DNA of 58,082 nt from Bacteroidales bacterium (GTDB lineage Bacteria > Bacteroidota > Bacteroidia > Bacteroidales > Lentimicrobiaceae). The stretch spans positions 1-58,082 of the forward strand of contig JAGXGB010000076.1 of assembly GCA_024636955.1 (NCBI GenBank). The letters are read 5' to 3'. Both the position numbers and the translations under genes were made by a program. This document shows positions 17,452 through 25,254 of this stretch, in pieces. Under the pieces are notes generated by a model. It was not told where the DNA came from. It worked only from the letters and a program-made list of their open reading frames with translations, and did not search any database. Each line of letters starts with the position of its first letter. Within the stretch, counting starts at the first letter, position 1.

Positions 17452-18137
17452 AGATACTACTTGTCATTCTGCTTGTTACCACTTCTGTAATATCTTCGTT
17501 CTCACAGCAGGAGAACAAGGTGGTGCGGAAGGGTAATAATTTATACCAGGATGGTAAATATAAGGATGCAGAAATAACTTACAGAAAAGCGCTGGATAAA
17601 GAACCACGATCAGTTAAGGGTTCCTATAACCTTGGCAATTCATTGTATAAGCAAGAGAACTATGAGGAAGCTGCCAACAATTACAATACCACAATAGGTA
17701 AGATAAATCCACAGCACAAGAACCGACAATCGGCTGCATACCACAACCTGGGCAATTCACTACTTAAAGGAGAAAAGTATCAGGAAGCAATAGAAGCTTA
17801 CAAACAGGCTCTGAGGTTAAACCCTACAGATGAAGATACAAGGTATAACCTTAGTTATGCATTAAATAAAATGCAGCAACAGCAGCAGAACCAGCAAAGC
17901 CAGAGTGACAATCAGGACAATAAGGATAAAAACGATAAGCAGGAGCAGAAGTCTGAGCCTGATTCAGGTGATCAGCAGGAAAGTGATGACAGCGACCAAC
18001 AGCAAAAAGCTCAGTTGTCAAAGAAAGATGCAGAGAGAATGCTGCAGGCTTTAAATAACGATGAACAAAAAACGATGAACAAGGTCAATAAGAATAAAGT
18101 AAGGCAAGTACCTGTTCAGCTTGAGAAGGACTGGTAA
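17448..18137 (+). CDS. batC: BatC, TPR protein with Gln/Asp-rich tail
   Basis: 229 residues with a signal peptide ending near SSFSQ. Three TPR motifs fill residues 20-140 (GNNLYQDGKYKDAEITYRKA; GNSLYKQENYEEAANNYN; GNSLLKGEKYQEAIEAYKQA). A low-complexity segment rich in Q, N, D, K and S follows (about 145-195), then a short conserved end LSKKDAERMLQALNNDEQKTMNKV. This tail is typical of BatC/BatB-C fusions. Being exported, it should bind partner proteins in the periplasm. It overlaps the end of batB. Confidence 0.9.
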   Translation: MKILLVILLVTTSVISSFSQQENKVVRKGNNLYQDGKYKDAEITYRKALDKEPRSVKGSYNLGNSLYKQENYEEAANNYNTTIGKINPQHKNRQSAAYHNLGNSLLKGEKYQEAIEAYKQALRLNPTDEDTRYNLSYALNKMQQQQQNQQSQSDNQDNKDKNDKQEQKSEPDSGDQQESDDSDQQQKAQLSKKDAERMLQALNNDEQKTMNKVNKNKVRQVPVQLEKDW

Positions 18138-18158
18138 TAAATGGTAATTAGCTAATTT

Positions 18159-20009
18159 ATGCGGCTTATGGTTACAAGGAATATGTTTTTAAAAAGTGTT
18201 ATTCTCAGTCTCTTGTTTATCTTCACTGTGAAGGGAGGATATGGCCAGCAAATTGAATTTAAAGCATCTGCATTTGATCAGGTTGCCGTAGGTGATCAAT
18301 TTAGATTAATTTTCAGTGTTAATGCCCAGGCAACCGGATTTAAAGCCCCTGCTATAAAGGATTTTGCTGTGTTATCAGGTCCTAATCCCAGTTCGAGTAC
18401 CAGTATGCAAGTGATCAACAATAAAGTAACACGTACCGTAGAATACTCATTCACATACATACTTCAAGCAATAAAAGAAGGAAGTTATACCATTGATCAG
18501 GCAAGTGTTAATGTTGATGGACAAACGTATCAATCGAATCCGGTAAAAATAACGGTAGTTAAGGGAACAACAAAACCAGCTCCAGACCAAAATGCAAATC
18601 AGTCATTACCTGACATCAGCTCAAAGAATCTTTTCGTAAAAGCAACAGTTAATAAGAATGATCCATACCAGGGAGAACAGGTAATAGTTACCTATAAACT
18701 ATATACCCGTGTTCCTATTGCGTCTCCTCAATTTACCAGAATACCTTCATTAACAGGGTTTTGGAAAGAAAACCTGTTGGAAAACAATACAACTTACACT
18801 CAATATCGTGAATACCTTAACGGACAGGAATATGTAGTTGCTGAGATTAAAAAAGATGCACTATTTGCTCAAAAATCAGGTGACTTGAAAATTGAGCCTC
18901 TCGAACTGAAAGTGATTGCTCAGATTGAAAAGAAAAGACGAAGGGCAAATGATCCATTTGATGACTTTTTCAATGACAGCTTCTTTGGCAGTAATTACCA
19001 GAATGTTGAAAAAACGCTCTATTCAAATGCAATCACTTTAAAAGTAAAACCATTACCCCAAAACCAAAAAACTGTTGATTTTACTGGGGCTGTTGGTAAT
19101 TTCAGATTAAATGCCAGTGTTGATAAGAATACCCTCAAATCCAATGATGCGCTAACACTCAAGTATACCATAAGTGGAAGCGGTAATATTAAGTTGATAG
19201 ATAAGCCCAACATCAACTTTCCTCCTGATTTTGAAGTGTATGATCCAAGGATAGTTGATGACATAAAAACCACTACTTCAGGAATGGCAGGCACCAGGAC
19301 TTTTGAATTCCTGATTGTTCCTCGTAATCATGGCAACTATACCATAAAGTCTATACCCTTCGTATATTTCGATTTGAACAGTAAAAACTACAAGACATTA
19401 AATTCACCTGAATTCAGGATTACAGTAGAAAAAGGTACCGGCAATGACAGTTATGTAAGAGCTGGAGCAAATAAGGAAGATTTTCAATACATTGGCACTG
19501 ATATAAGGTTTATTAACACGGATGTTTTTAATCTCAAGCCTATTAACCATCTGTTCTTTGGAACCGGCATTTATTGGTTACTGTTCCTCTTGCCCTTTAT
19601 TCTGTTTGTTTTGTTTGTCATCATATGGCAGAAAGAATTGAAGAGAAGAGGTAATGTTGCGCTTGTAAGAAATAAGAAGGCAACTGGGATTGCACGCAAA
19701 AGACTAAAAGCTGCTGAGCACTTTTTAAAAAATGGTAATCAATCAGCGTTTTGTACAGAGATTTCCAATGCACTATGGGGCTATATAAGTGATAAGTTTA
19801 ATATTTCAAGGTCGGCCCTTTCCATTGATTCAGTTCACGGTGCCCTCAAAAGCAAGCAAGTAAAGGAAGAATTGATCATAAAATTTGTTAGTTCCCTGAA
19901 TAACTGCGAGTATGTACGATTTGCCCCGGGAGATAAATCAGAAGTTATGGGCAATTTGTACACTGAAGCAATGGAAGTTATAACCCAAACCGAACAAGAA
20001 CTCAAGTAA
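18159..20009 (+). CDS. batD: BatD, oxygen-tolerance protein
   Basis: 616 residues with a signal peptide ending near GYGQQ. A long periplasmic beta-sandwich region follows (about 30-455). It contains the DUF/BatD signatures SKNLFVKATVNKNDPYQGEQ and VGNFRLNASVDKNTLKSND, and a DPFDDFFNDSFFG acidic-aromatic stretch near 265-278. One membrane helix lies at about 470-492 (YWLLFLLPFILFVLFVII) and a helical cytoplasmic tail of about 120 residues ends the protein. Length and order are normal for BatD. It probably presents immunoglobulin-like domains to envelope partners; the molecular role is unknown. Confidence 0.93.
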   Translation: MRLMVTRNMFLKSVILSLLFIFTVKGGYGQQIEFKASAFDQVAVGDQFRLIFSVNAQATGFKAPAIKDFAVLSGPNPSSSTSMQVINNKVTRTVEYSFTYILQAIKEGSYTIDQASVNVDGQTYQSNPVKITVVKGTTKPAPDQNANQSLPDISSKNLFVKATVNKNDPYQGEQVIVTYKLYTRVPIASPQFTRIPSLTGFWKENLLENNTTYTQYREYLNGQEYVVAEIKKDALFAQKSGDLKIEPLELKVIAQIEKKRRRANDPFDDFFNDSFFGSNYQNVEKTLYSNAITLKVKPLPQNQKTVDFTGAVGNFRLNASVDKNTLKSNDALTLKYTISGSGNIKLIDKPNINFPPDFEVYDPRIVDDIKTTTSGMAGTRTFEFLIVPRNHGNYTIKSIPFVYFDLNSKNYKTLNSPEFRITVEKGTGNDSYVRAGANKEDFQYIGTDIRFINTDVFNLKPINHLFFGTGIYWLLFLLPFILFVLFVIIWQKELKRRGNVALVRNKKATGIARKRLKAAEHFLKNGNQSAFCTEISNALWGYISDKFNISRSALSIDSVHGALKSKQVKEELIIKFVSSLNNCEYVRFAPGDKSEVMGNLYTEAMEVITQTEQELK

Positions 20010-20021
20010 GGCAATAATAAT

Positions 20022-20777
20022 ATGAAGAAGATAGGTTTCCTCTTAGTTCTGTTTTTATTTGTTGTAGCATCAACAATTGCGAATCCACAAAGTGACATCA
20101 CTAAAGCAAACAAAGCTTATCAGGAAGGATTATATACTAGCTCAGTTGAGCTATATGAGAAGGTTATCAAAGAAGGGTATGCATCTTCTGAACTATACTA
20201 TAACTTAGGTAATGCCTATTATAAGTTAAATGAGATTCCATCTTCTATTCTGTATTATGAAAGGGCCTTAAAGCTTGATCCTGGAAATGAAGATATAATT
20301 TACAACCTGAGAGTGGCTAATAATCAGATTATTGATAAGATTGACCAACTACCAAAACTGTTTTATGAAAGATGGTGGGACTCACTAAAACAGATGCATT
20401 CACCCGATAATTGGGCTATTTTCTCAATTGTGTTGATTACAGTATTCTTTGTTATCATAGCACTCTTCTTTCTGTCCACCTCAATCAGGACCCGCAGGTG
20501 GCTTTTGACGGTGGGCATTGTTTTTTTGTTATTAACTTCCCTGGTGTTTATCATAGCAAATGATACTTACACTAAAGCTATGGAAAAGCATGAAGCAATA
20601 GTGTTCTCAGCTTCTCTATCAGTTAAGAGTTCCCCTGAAGAGTCAGGCACCGACCTATTTGTTATTCACGAAGGACTGAAAGTGCAGATTATTGATGAAT
20701 TAACAGGTTGGAAAGAAATAAGGATTGACAACGGTAGCAAAGGCTGGGTTAAATCAGAAACGATTACTCCTATTTGA
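20022..20777 (+). CDS. batE: BatE, TPR and SH3-like membrane protein
   Basis: 251 residues: a signal-like N-terminus (ending near STIAN), TPR units in residues 25-100 (ANKAYQEGLYTSSVELYEKV, GNAYYKLNEIPSSILYYERA), two membrane helices (about 125-150 and 160-182) and a C-terminal SH3-like domain (about 195-250, SASLSVKSSPEESGTDLFVIHEGLKVQ, then WVKSETITP). This is the standard BatE layout. It is the last gene of the MoxR-DUF58-Bat unit; 12 bases separate it from batD. A roughly 220-base gap with a new promoter follows. Confidence 0.9.
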   Translation: MKKIGFLLVLFLFVVASTIANPQSDITKANKAYQEGLYTSSVELYEKVIKEGYASSELYYNLGNAYYKLNEIPSSILYYERALKLDPGNEDIIYNLRVANNQIIDKIDQLPKLFYERWWDSLKQMHSPDNWAIFSIVLITVFFVIIALFFLSTSIRTRRWLLTVGIVFLLLTSLVFIIANDTYTKAMEKHEAIVFSASLSVKSSPEESGTDLFVIHEGLKVQIIDELTGWKEIRIDNGSKGWVKSETITPI

Positions 20778-20933
20778 TCCTAAAACATCTTTGCGAAAGC
20801 AACCCTGGTTACTAACTGACTTATTCATGTGTGCATACTGATTGAATAATTAACAGTTTTAATTTTCCGATTCTATTCGATCGTTTGATGGTTTCTAAAG
20901 CAAAATCCTGAGCTTAATTTTAGGTTTTTTTAC

Positions 20934-20941
20934 TAAATTTG
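20934..20941 (+). promoter_or_regulatory. TAAATTTG minus-7 box
   Basis: An exact TAnnTTTG match 57 bases before the ATG at 20999. No TTG at the minus-33 spacing. Confidence 0.4.
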
Positions 20942-20998
20942 TTTGCAGTATTGACTTTATAAAAGTAATTAGTAAATTTACTAATCAATTTGAGGTTG

Positions 20999-21802
20999 AT
21001 GAAATCACTATCTGCTGTTGTTTTATTAATTTTAATTTTCACATGCGCACAGGCACAGGACTTCATAAGTGCCCAGCCGGTGGGTGGCAAGAATCAGCTT
21101 CATTATTTTATTGATCAGGAATTGATTTATCCTGAAGCAATGTATAATCAGGGAATTGAAGGAACTGTGTCATTTATCTTTGACCTTGATGAAGAAGGGC
21201 ATGTTATTGATATAAGAGACATCAGTACTCCTGATTCTGCTGCATTAGCTGAATCAATTAGAATATTTAAGCTTATTGAATGGCAACATGCTACTTTTAG
21301 GGGTGTACCCGCTAAGGATACCAAGCATTTTGAAATAGCATTCAACAAGAAGAAATATGACCGGCTGTGTAAATCCAGAGGATATACGAAAATATTAAAC
21401 CCATACGAACCAATTGATTCATCGGGTAAGGTTTACTGGTACCGAAATGTTGAAACATCACCCCATCCTGTATTCACAGGTAAGGAACAAAACTTATCAT
21501 CGTTCATTGCAGCTAATCTTAAGTATCCTGAAGCTGCTATAAAGCAAAATGTATCAGGAACTGTAAAGTTGTCATTTGTAGTTGAAACCAATGGTAAAAT
21601 ATCAAACATGGTTATTGAGAATTCATTGGGGGCAGGTTGCAATGAGGAAGCAATACGGTTGCTCAGATCGCTTAAATGGATGCCTGGTACCTTTAACCGG
21701 GAAGCTGTAAGAACCAGAACAAGTTTAACCATTAGCTTCAATCTTGACAGAGGTACTGATGGGCTTTTTAACCCTGTGATTAAATCAAGTTATGGAGGAT
21801 GA
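20999..21802 (+). CDS. Exported protein with two TonB C-terminal-like domains
   Basis: 267 residues from the ATG at 20999 (the frame opens at a TTG nine bases earlier). A signal peptide ends near CAQAQ. Two TonB_C-like domains follow: a divergent one at about 25-110 (LIYPEAMYNQGIEGTVSFIFDLDEEGHVIDI) and a typical one at about 165-255 (LKYPEAAIKQNVSGTVKLSFVVETNGKISNM, ending with a beta-strand TRTSLTISFNL). The YPEAA-x5-G-TV-x2-FV core is the TonB C-domain hallmark. Unlike energy-transducing TonB, there is no proline-rich linker, so it is more likely a periplasmic protein that uses the fold for binding, or an anchored variant if the signal is not cleaved. It is followed 45 bases later by a DUF3078 gene. 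Confidence 0.8.
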   Translation: MKSLSAVVLLILIFTCAQAQDFISAQPVGGKNQLHYFIDQELIYPEAMYNQGIEGTVSFIFDLDEEGHVIDIRDISTPDSAALAESIRIFKLIEWQHATFRGVPAKDTKHFEIAFNKKKYDRLCKSRGYTKILNPYEPIDSSGKVYWYRNVETSPHPVFTGKEQNLSSFIAANLKYPEAAIKQNVSGTVKLSFVVETNGKISNMVIENSLGAGCNEEAIRLLRSLKWMPGTFNREAVRTRTSLTISFNLDRGTDGLFNPVIKSSYGG

Positions 21803-21847
21803 TATTTCTAATTTCAAAATAAAAATAGCGCAACCTAACATTAGTTT

Positions 21848-22711
21848 ATGAAAAATAGATTACTCTTATTTCTTGTTCTGGCAAGCATGTCAACAATTGC
21901 ATTTTCTCAAAGTGATACTACCTGGAATAAAGGTGGTAAAATAGCAGTCAACTTTACTCAGGTATCCTTTTCAAATTGGGCAGCCGGAGGAGAAAACAGT
22001 TTTGGTGGAAATGGTTTACTGAATTTATTCGCTAATTATAAAGAGGGGAAAAAAATATGGGACAGTAACTTTGATCTGGCATATGGTCTGGTTAAGATTG
22101 GAGAGCAGACGATGAGAAAGAGTGATGATAAAATCGATTTTCTCACAAAGTATGGTTATGAAATTGCTGAAAAGCTTTATTTCAGTACAAATTTCAACTT
22201 CAAAACACAGTTCAGTGATGGATATAATTATCCCAATGATTCTGTAATTCTATCAACCTTCTTCTCCCCTGCTTATGTGCAGTTAGGAGTGGGTATTGAT
22301 TATAAGCCTACTGATTATTTCTCATTGTCGTTTTTGCCCTTTACAGGTAAGTTAACCATTGTTTTAGACCAAACACTTGCTGATTCAGGAGCATACGGTG
22401 TTGATCGTGGAGAGCATTATCGGTTTGAGCTTGGAGCTGCAGTTATTGCTATGTTTCAGAAAGAAATAATGAAGAATATTGAGTTCAAGAGTAAACTCCA
22501 ACTTTTTAGTAATTATCTCGAAAATACTGAGAATGTAGATGTTGATTGGGATAGTATGTTATCTCTGAAAGTCAATAAATACATTTCCAGTTTTATTGGG
22601 GTCACTTTAATGTATGATGACGACATTAACATAGTTGATGAAAATGGTTTTGCTGGTCCCCGGACCCAGTGGAAGCAAACATTCGGTGTTGGTTTTGCAA
22701 TGGATTTTTAA
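21848..22711 (+). CDS. DUF3078 family outer-membrane protein
   Basis: 287 residues with a signal peptide ending near IAFSQ. The start of the mature part, WNKGGKIAVNFTQVSFSNWAAGGENSFGGNGLLNLF, is the DUF3078 signature. The rest alternates strand-like stretches (NFDLAYGLVKIG; YVQLGVGIDYKPTDYFSLSFLPF) and ends with TFGVGFAMDF, an aromatic-ended last strand typical of outer-membrane barrels. The family is widespread in Bacteroidota and has no assigned function. It shares direction and close spacing with the TonB-domain gene before it and mscL after it. Confidence 0.85.
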   Translation: MKNRLLLFLVLASMSTIAFSQSDTTWNKGGKIAVNFTQVSFSNWAAGGENSFGGNGLLNLFANYKEGKKIWDSNFDLAYGLVKIGEQTMRKSDDKIDFLTKYGYEIAEKLYFSTNFNFKTQFSDGYNYPNDSVILSTFFSPAYVQLGVGIDYKPTDYFSLSFLPFTGKLTIVLDQTLADSGAYGVDRGEHYRFELGAAVIAMFQKEIMKNIEFKSKLQLFSNYLENTENVDVDWDSMLSLKVNKYISSFIGVTLMYDDDINIVDENGFAGPRTQWKQTFGVGFAMDF

Positions 22712-22734
22712 TAAACCTAACTAAATAACTTAAC

Positions 22735-23139
22735 ATGAAAATTGTACAAGATTTTAAAGCTTTTGCCATGCGTGGCAATGTTATGGATCTGGCCGTGGCT
22801 GTTGTTATCGGAGCAGCTTTTGGTAAAGTCGTTACATCATTTGTGAACGACATTTTAATGCCACCTCTTGGCGTATTGCTCGGTGGACTTGACTTTAAAG
22901 ATTATGCATTCACGCTTATTGCAGCTACCGAAACAGCTCCGGCGGTCACACTGAATTATGGCATGTTTATTCAAAACGTTGTTGATTTTCTAATCATTGC
23001 AGCAGCAATATTCATGCTTGTTAGAGCGATGGTTCTAATGCAGAAAAAAGAAGTGGTCCCCGTTGATACACCAATTCCTCCAACTCAAGATCAAATACTT
23101 TTAGGTGAAATCCGTGATTTGTTAAAGAATAAAGAGTAG
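22735..23139 (+). CDS. mscL: Large-conductance mechanosensitive channel MscL
   Basis: 134 residues, the normal length. The N-terminal amphipathic helix and first transmembrane helix read FKAFAMRGNVMDLAVAVVIGAAFGKVV, the gating pore segment with the conserved G-x3-G-x-G-type packing; a periplasmic loop and second helix (NVVDFLIIAAAIFMLVRAMV) follow, then a charged cytoplasmic helix ending EIRDLLKNKE. MscL is a pentameric inner-membrane valve that opens at extreme tension during hypo-osmotic shock. The gene follows the DUF3078 gene by 23 bases. Confidence 0.97.
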   Translation: MKIVQDFKAFAMRGNVMDLAVAVVIGAAFGKVVTSFVNDILMPPLGVLLGGLDFKDYAFTLIAATETAPAVTLNYGMFIQNVVDFLIIAAAIFMLVRAMVLMQKKEVVPVDTPIPPTQDQILLGEIRDLLKNKE

Positions 23140-23223
23140 TTATGATTATGCTTGTTGAGTTGATTAACAAGGCTCAGCTGCTTATTGATAATAATGCAGG
23201 GTCAAAATTCTAACTTAGAGCTA

Positions 23224-23985
23224 ATGATTATTCTACTATCACCTTCAAAAACGTTAGATTTTCAAAATCCAACGCATATTAAATACGGAAGTAAACCTTT
23301 GTTTATCAAGTATTCGGCTAAATTGATAGCAATATTAAAGAAGAAGAAAATAGATGAACTTAAGGAGTTGATGAACATTAGCTTTAAGTTGGCTGACCTT
23401 AATGCACAAAGGTACAAAGAGTGGCAGTTGCCTTTCAATGAGCGAAATGCTAAGCCATGCATAGCTGCTTTCATGGGTGATGTTTATGAAGGACTTAAAG
23501 CATGGGAGTTGAATGATGAACAAATTAAGTTTGCTGACCAACATGTACGTATTCTTTCAGGCCTTTACGGATTGCTAAAACCAACTGATGTTATCATGCC
23601 ATACCGTTTGGAGATGGGAGTAAACCTTAAGGGGAAAAATTTCAACAACTTATATGAATTCTGGGGAGAAAAACTAACAAATCAGGTTAAGAAAGATTTA
23701 AAGGAAACTAAAGCAAAAGTTTTGGTAAACCTTGCATCTGCGGAATACTTCAAAGCTGTCAAACCGTTAAAAGGAATCAAGCTAATAACTCCCTTTTTTA
23801 TGGAGTTTAAAAATGGGGAATTCAAGTTTATTAGCTTCAATGGCAAAAAGGCCCGTGGTTTAATGACAAGGTATATAATTGATAAGGAAATTAGCGATGT
23901 TGAAGAGCTAAAACTCTTTAATTATGAAGGATACTTGTTTAATTCTAATGAGAGTTCGGAGGATAGGTGGGTGTTTACTCGATAA
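23224..23985 (+). CDS. yaaA: YaaA family peroxide-stress protein (UPF0246/DUF328)
   Basis: 253 residues from the ATG at 23224; the frame opens earlier (23185), but family members start with the MIILLSPSKTLDF stretch. Conserved features: SPSKTLDF at the start, RYKEWQLPFNERNAKPCIAAFMGDVYEGL mid-protein, LSGLYGLLKPTDVIMPYRLEMG and the C-terminal INPxFME-like segment LITPFFMEFKNGEFKFISFNGKKARGLMTRYI. In Escherichia coli YaaA lowers intracellular free iron during peroxide stress and binds DNA with a helix-hairpin-helix fold. Here it follows mscL by 84 bases and could be in the same transcript. Confidence 0.93.
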   Translation: MIILLSPSKTLDFQNPTHIKYGSKPLFIKYSAKLIAILKKKKIDELKELMNISFKLADLNAQRYKEWQLPFNERNAKPCIAAFMGDVYEGLKAWELNDEQIKFADQHVRILSGLYGLLKPTDVIMPYRLEMGVNLKGKNFNNLYEFWGEKLTNQVKKDLKETKAKVLVNLASAEYFKAVKPLKGIKLITPFFMEFKNGEFKFISFNGKKARGLMTRYIIDKEISDVEELKLFNYEGYLFNSNESSEDRWVFTR

Positions 23986-24077
23986 CTCAAAATGAAAAAA
24001 AAGGTCTACAGAAAAAAATATACTGAGGGCATTTATAATATAGTGCCTTGATTTTCAATTTGGCGCAAATATTGTTG

Positions 24078-24085
24078 TATTTTTG
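24078..24085 (+). promoter_or_regulatory. TATTTTTG minus-7 box for the AraC-type regulator
   Basis: An exact TAnnTTTG match 67 bases before the ATG at 24153, in the gap after the convergence-free end of yaaA. No well-spaced TTG. Confidence 0.45.
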
Positions 24086-24152
24086 TGATTCAAGGAATGG
24101 AAACAAAATGTATTTTTTCATTGTTCTTGTTACGCTTAACACAATTGAAATT

Positions 24153-24767
24153 ATGAAACTGTATGTCAAGTATGATATTCATTACGCAGTAAATGTAATA
24201 ATTAGAGAGAAGCTTACAGAATTGGGGCTTGAATTTGAATTAGGTGGTTTAGGAGAGATTGAAATTCTTAACGAAATATCTGAAACCAAATTACTTCAAC
24301 TTACCAGTTATCTCAATCATTATGGCATTGATATAGTTGACAACCTAAAAAGCACTCTTGTTCAAAAGACCAAGGATGTAATCAGGGAAATGATCTACAA
24401 GGAAGAAGGACTCCCTACTTCTAAAATATCGTCTTATATAGCTGAAAAAGTAAATAGAAGCTATGGTTATTTGCATAACCTTTTTGCAGAGAATACATAC
24501 ACTTCTATTGGTAATTACATTATTATGCAGAAGATAGAACGAGCCAAGCAACTTATAATGGAAGGAGATCTTACTCTGACAGAAATCTCATACAAGCTTA
24601 GCTATAGTAGTGTTGCACATTTATCTTATCAATTTAAGAAAACTACGGGCTTAACACCATCGTCATTCCAAAGAATTATAAAGAGAAGACGTGGTGAGAT
24701 TGAAACGGCACCTGGTAAAGAAATTATTACTAATTTAGCATCAACCAATGCTAGCAATAACAAGTAA
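24153..24767 (+). CDS. AraC-family transcriptional regulator with small N-terminal domain
   Basis: 204 residues from the ATG at 24153; the frame runs upstream through promoter sequence. Residues 1-70 look like the ferredoxin-like (HMA-related) domain that precedes the helix-turn-helix in a common Bacteroidota family, but it lacks the metal-binding cysteines (VKYDIHYAVNVIIREKLTELGL). Residues 85-185 form the AraC double helix-turn-helix: SRYGYLHNLFAENTYTSIGNYI-type first helix pair and LTEISYKLSYSSVAHLSYQFKKTTGLTPSSFQ as the second motif. It should be a cytoplasmic DNA-binding regulator. A single-domain response regulator and a histidine kinase follow, and it may control the stress genes downstream. 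Confidence 0.9.
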   Translation: MKLYVKYDIHYAVNVIIREKLTELGLEFELGGLGEIEILNEISETKLLQLTSYLNHYGIDIVDNLKSTLVQKTKDVIREMIYKEEGLPTSKISSYIAEKVNRSYGYLHNLFAENTYTSIGNYIIMQKIERAKQLIMEGDLTLTEISYKLSYSSVAHLSYQFKKTTGLTPSSFQRIIKRRRGEIETAPGKEIITNLASTNASNNK

Positions 24768-24796
24768 TAATAATAACTAAATAACAAAAATTATAA

Positions 24797-25243
24797 ATGG
24801 CCAATAAACCACTGGATATTATATTAGCTGAAGACGATGAAGATGATCGTTTCTTTTTCAAGGAAGCTATTGAAAAAGTTAAGATCAAAACAGATCTAAC
24901 CATGGTAAATGATGGTGTTGAATTAATGGAATATTTAAAGAACCCGGAGAATGGTAAACCACATGTTGTGTTTCTTGATCTTAACATGCCAAGAAAAGGT
25001 GGTATTGAATGCCTGGAAGAAATTAGGGCTAATAAAGAGTATAATGATGTGACCATTGTTATTTACTCTACTTCAGCTTCAGACAATGATATTGAAGAGA
25101 CATTTGTGAAGGGAGCAAATATCTATATAAGGAAACCAAATGATTTTAAAATTCTTCAAAAAGTAATCTCTGAAGTACTCTCTATTAACTGGCAATATCA
25201 CACCTCAGGGCTTAATAAAGAACATTTTGTACTGAGCATATAG
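24797..25243 (+). CDS. Single-domain response regulator
   Basis: 148 residues, one receiver domain and nothing else. The acidic pocket is AEDDEDD (11-17), the phosphorylated residue Asp61 in FLDLNMPRKGG, the conserved Ser/Thr in IYSTSAS and Lys113 in IYIRKPND. There is no DNA-binding or enzyme output, so it should act by protein contact, for example as a phosphate shuttle. It lies 29 bases after the AraC gene and ends 11 bases before the histidine kinase gene, so kinase and regulator are likely a pair. The RR subfamily is that of Rcp1-like proteins that are often partnered with CHASE3/PAS kinases. Confidence 0.93.
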   Translation: MANKPLDIILAEDDEDDRFFFKEAIEKVKIKTDLTMVNDGVELMEYLKNPENGKPHVVFLDLNMPRKGGIECLEEIRANKEYNDVTIVIYSTSASDNDIEETFVKGANIYIRKPNDFKILQKVISEVLSINWQYHTSGLNKEHFVLSI

Positions 25244-25254
25244 ATTTTTGAGTG

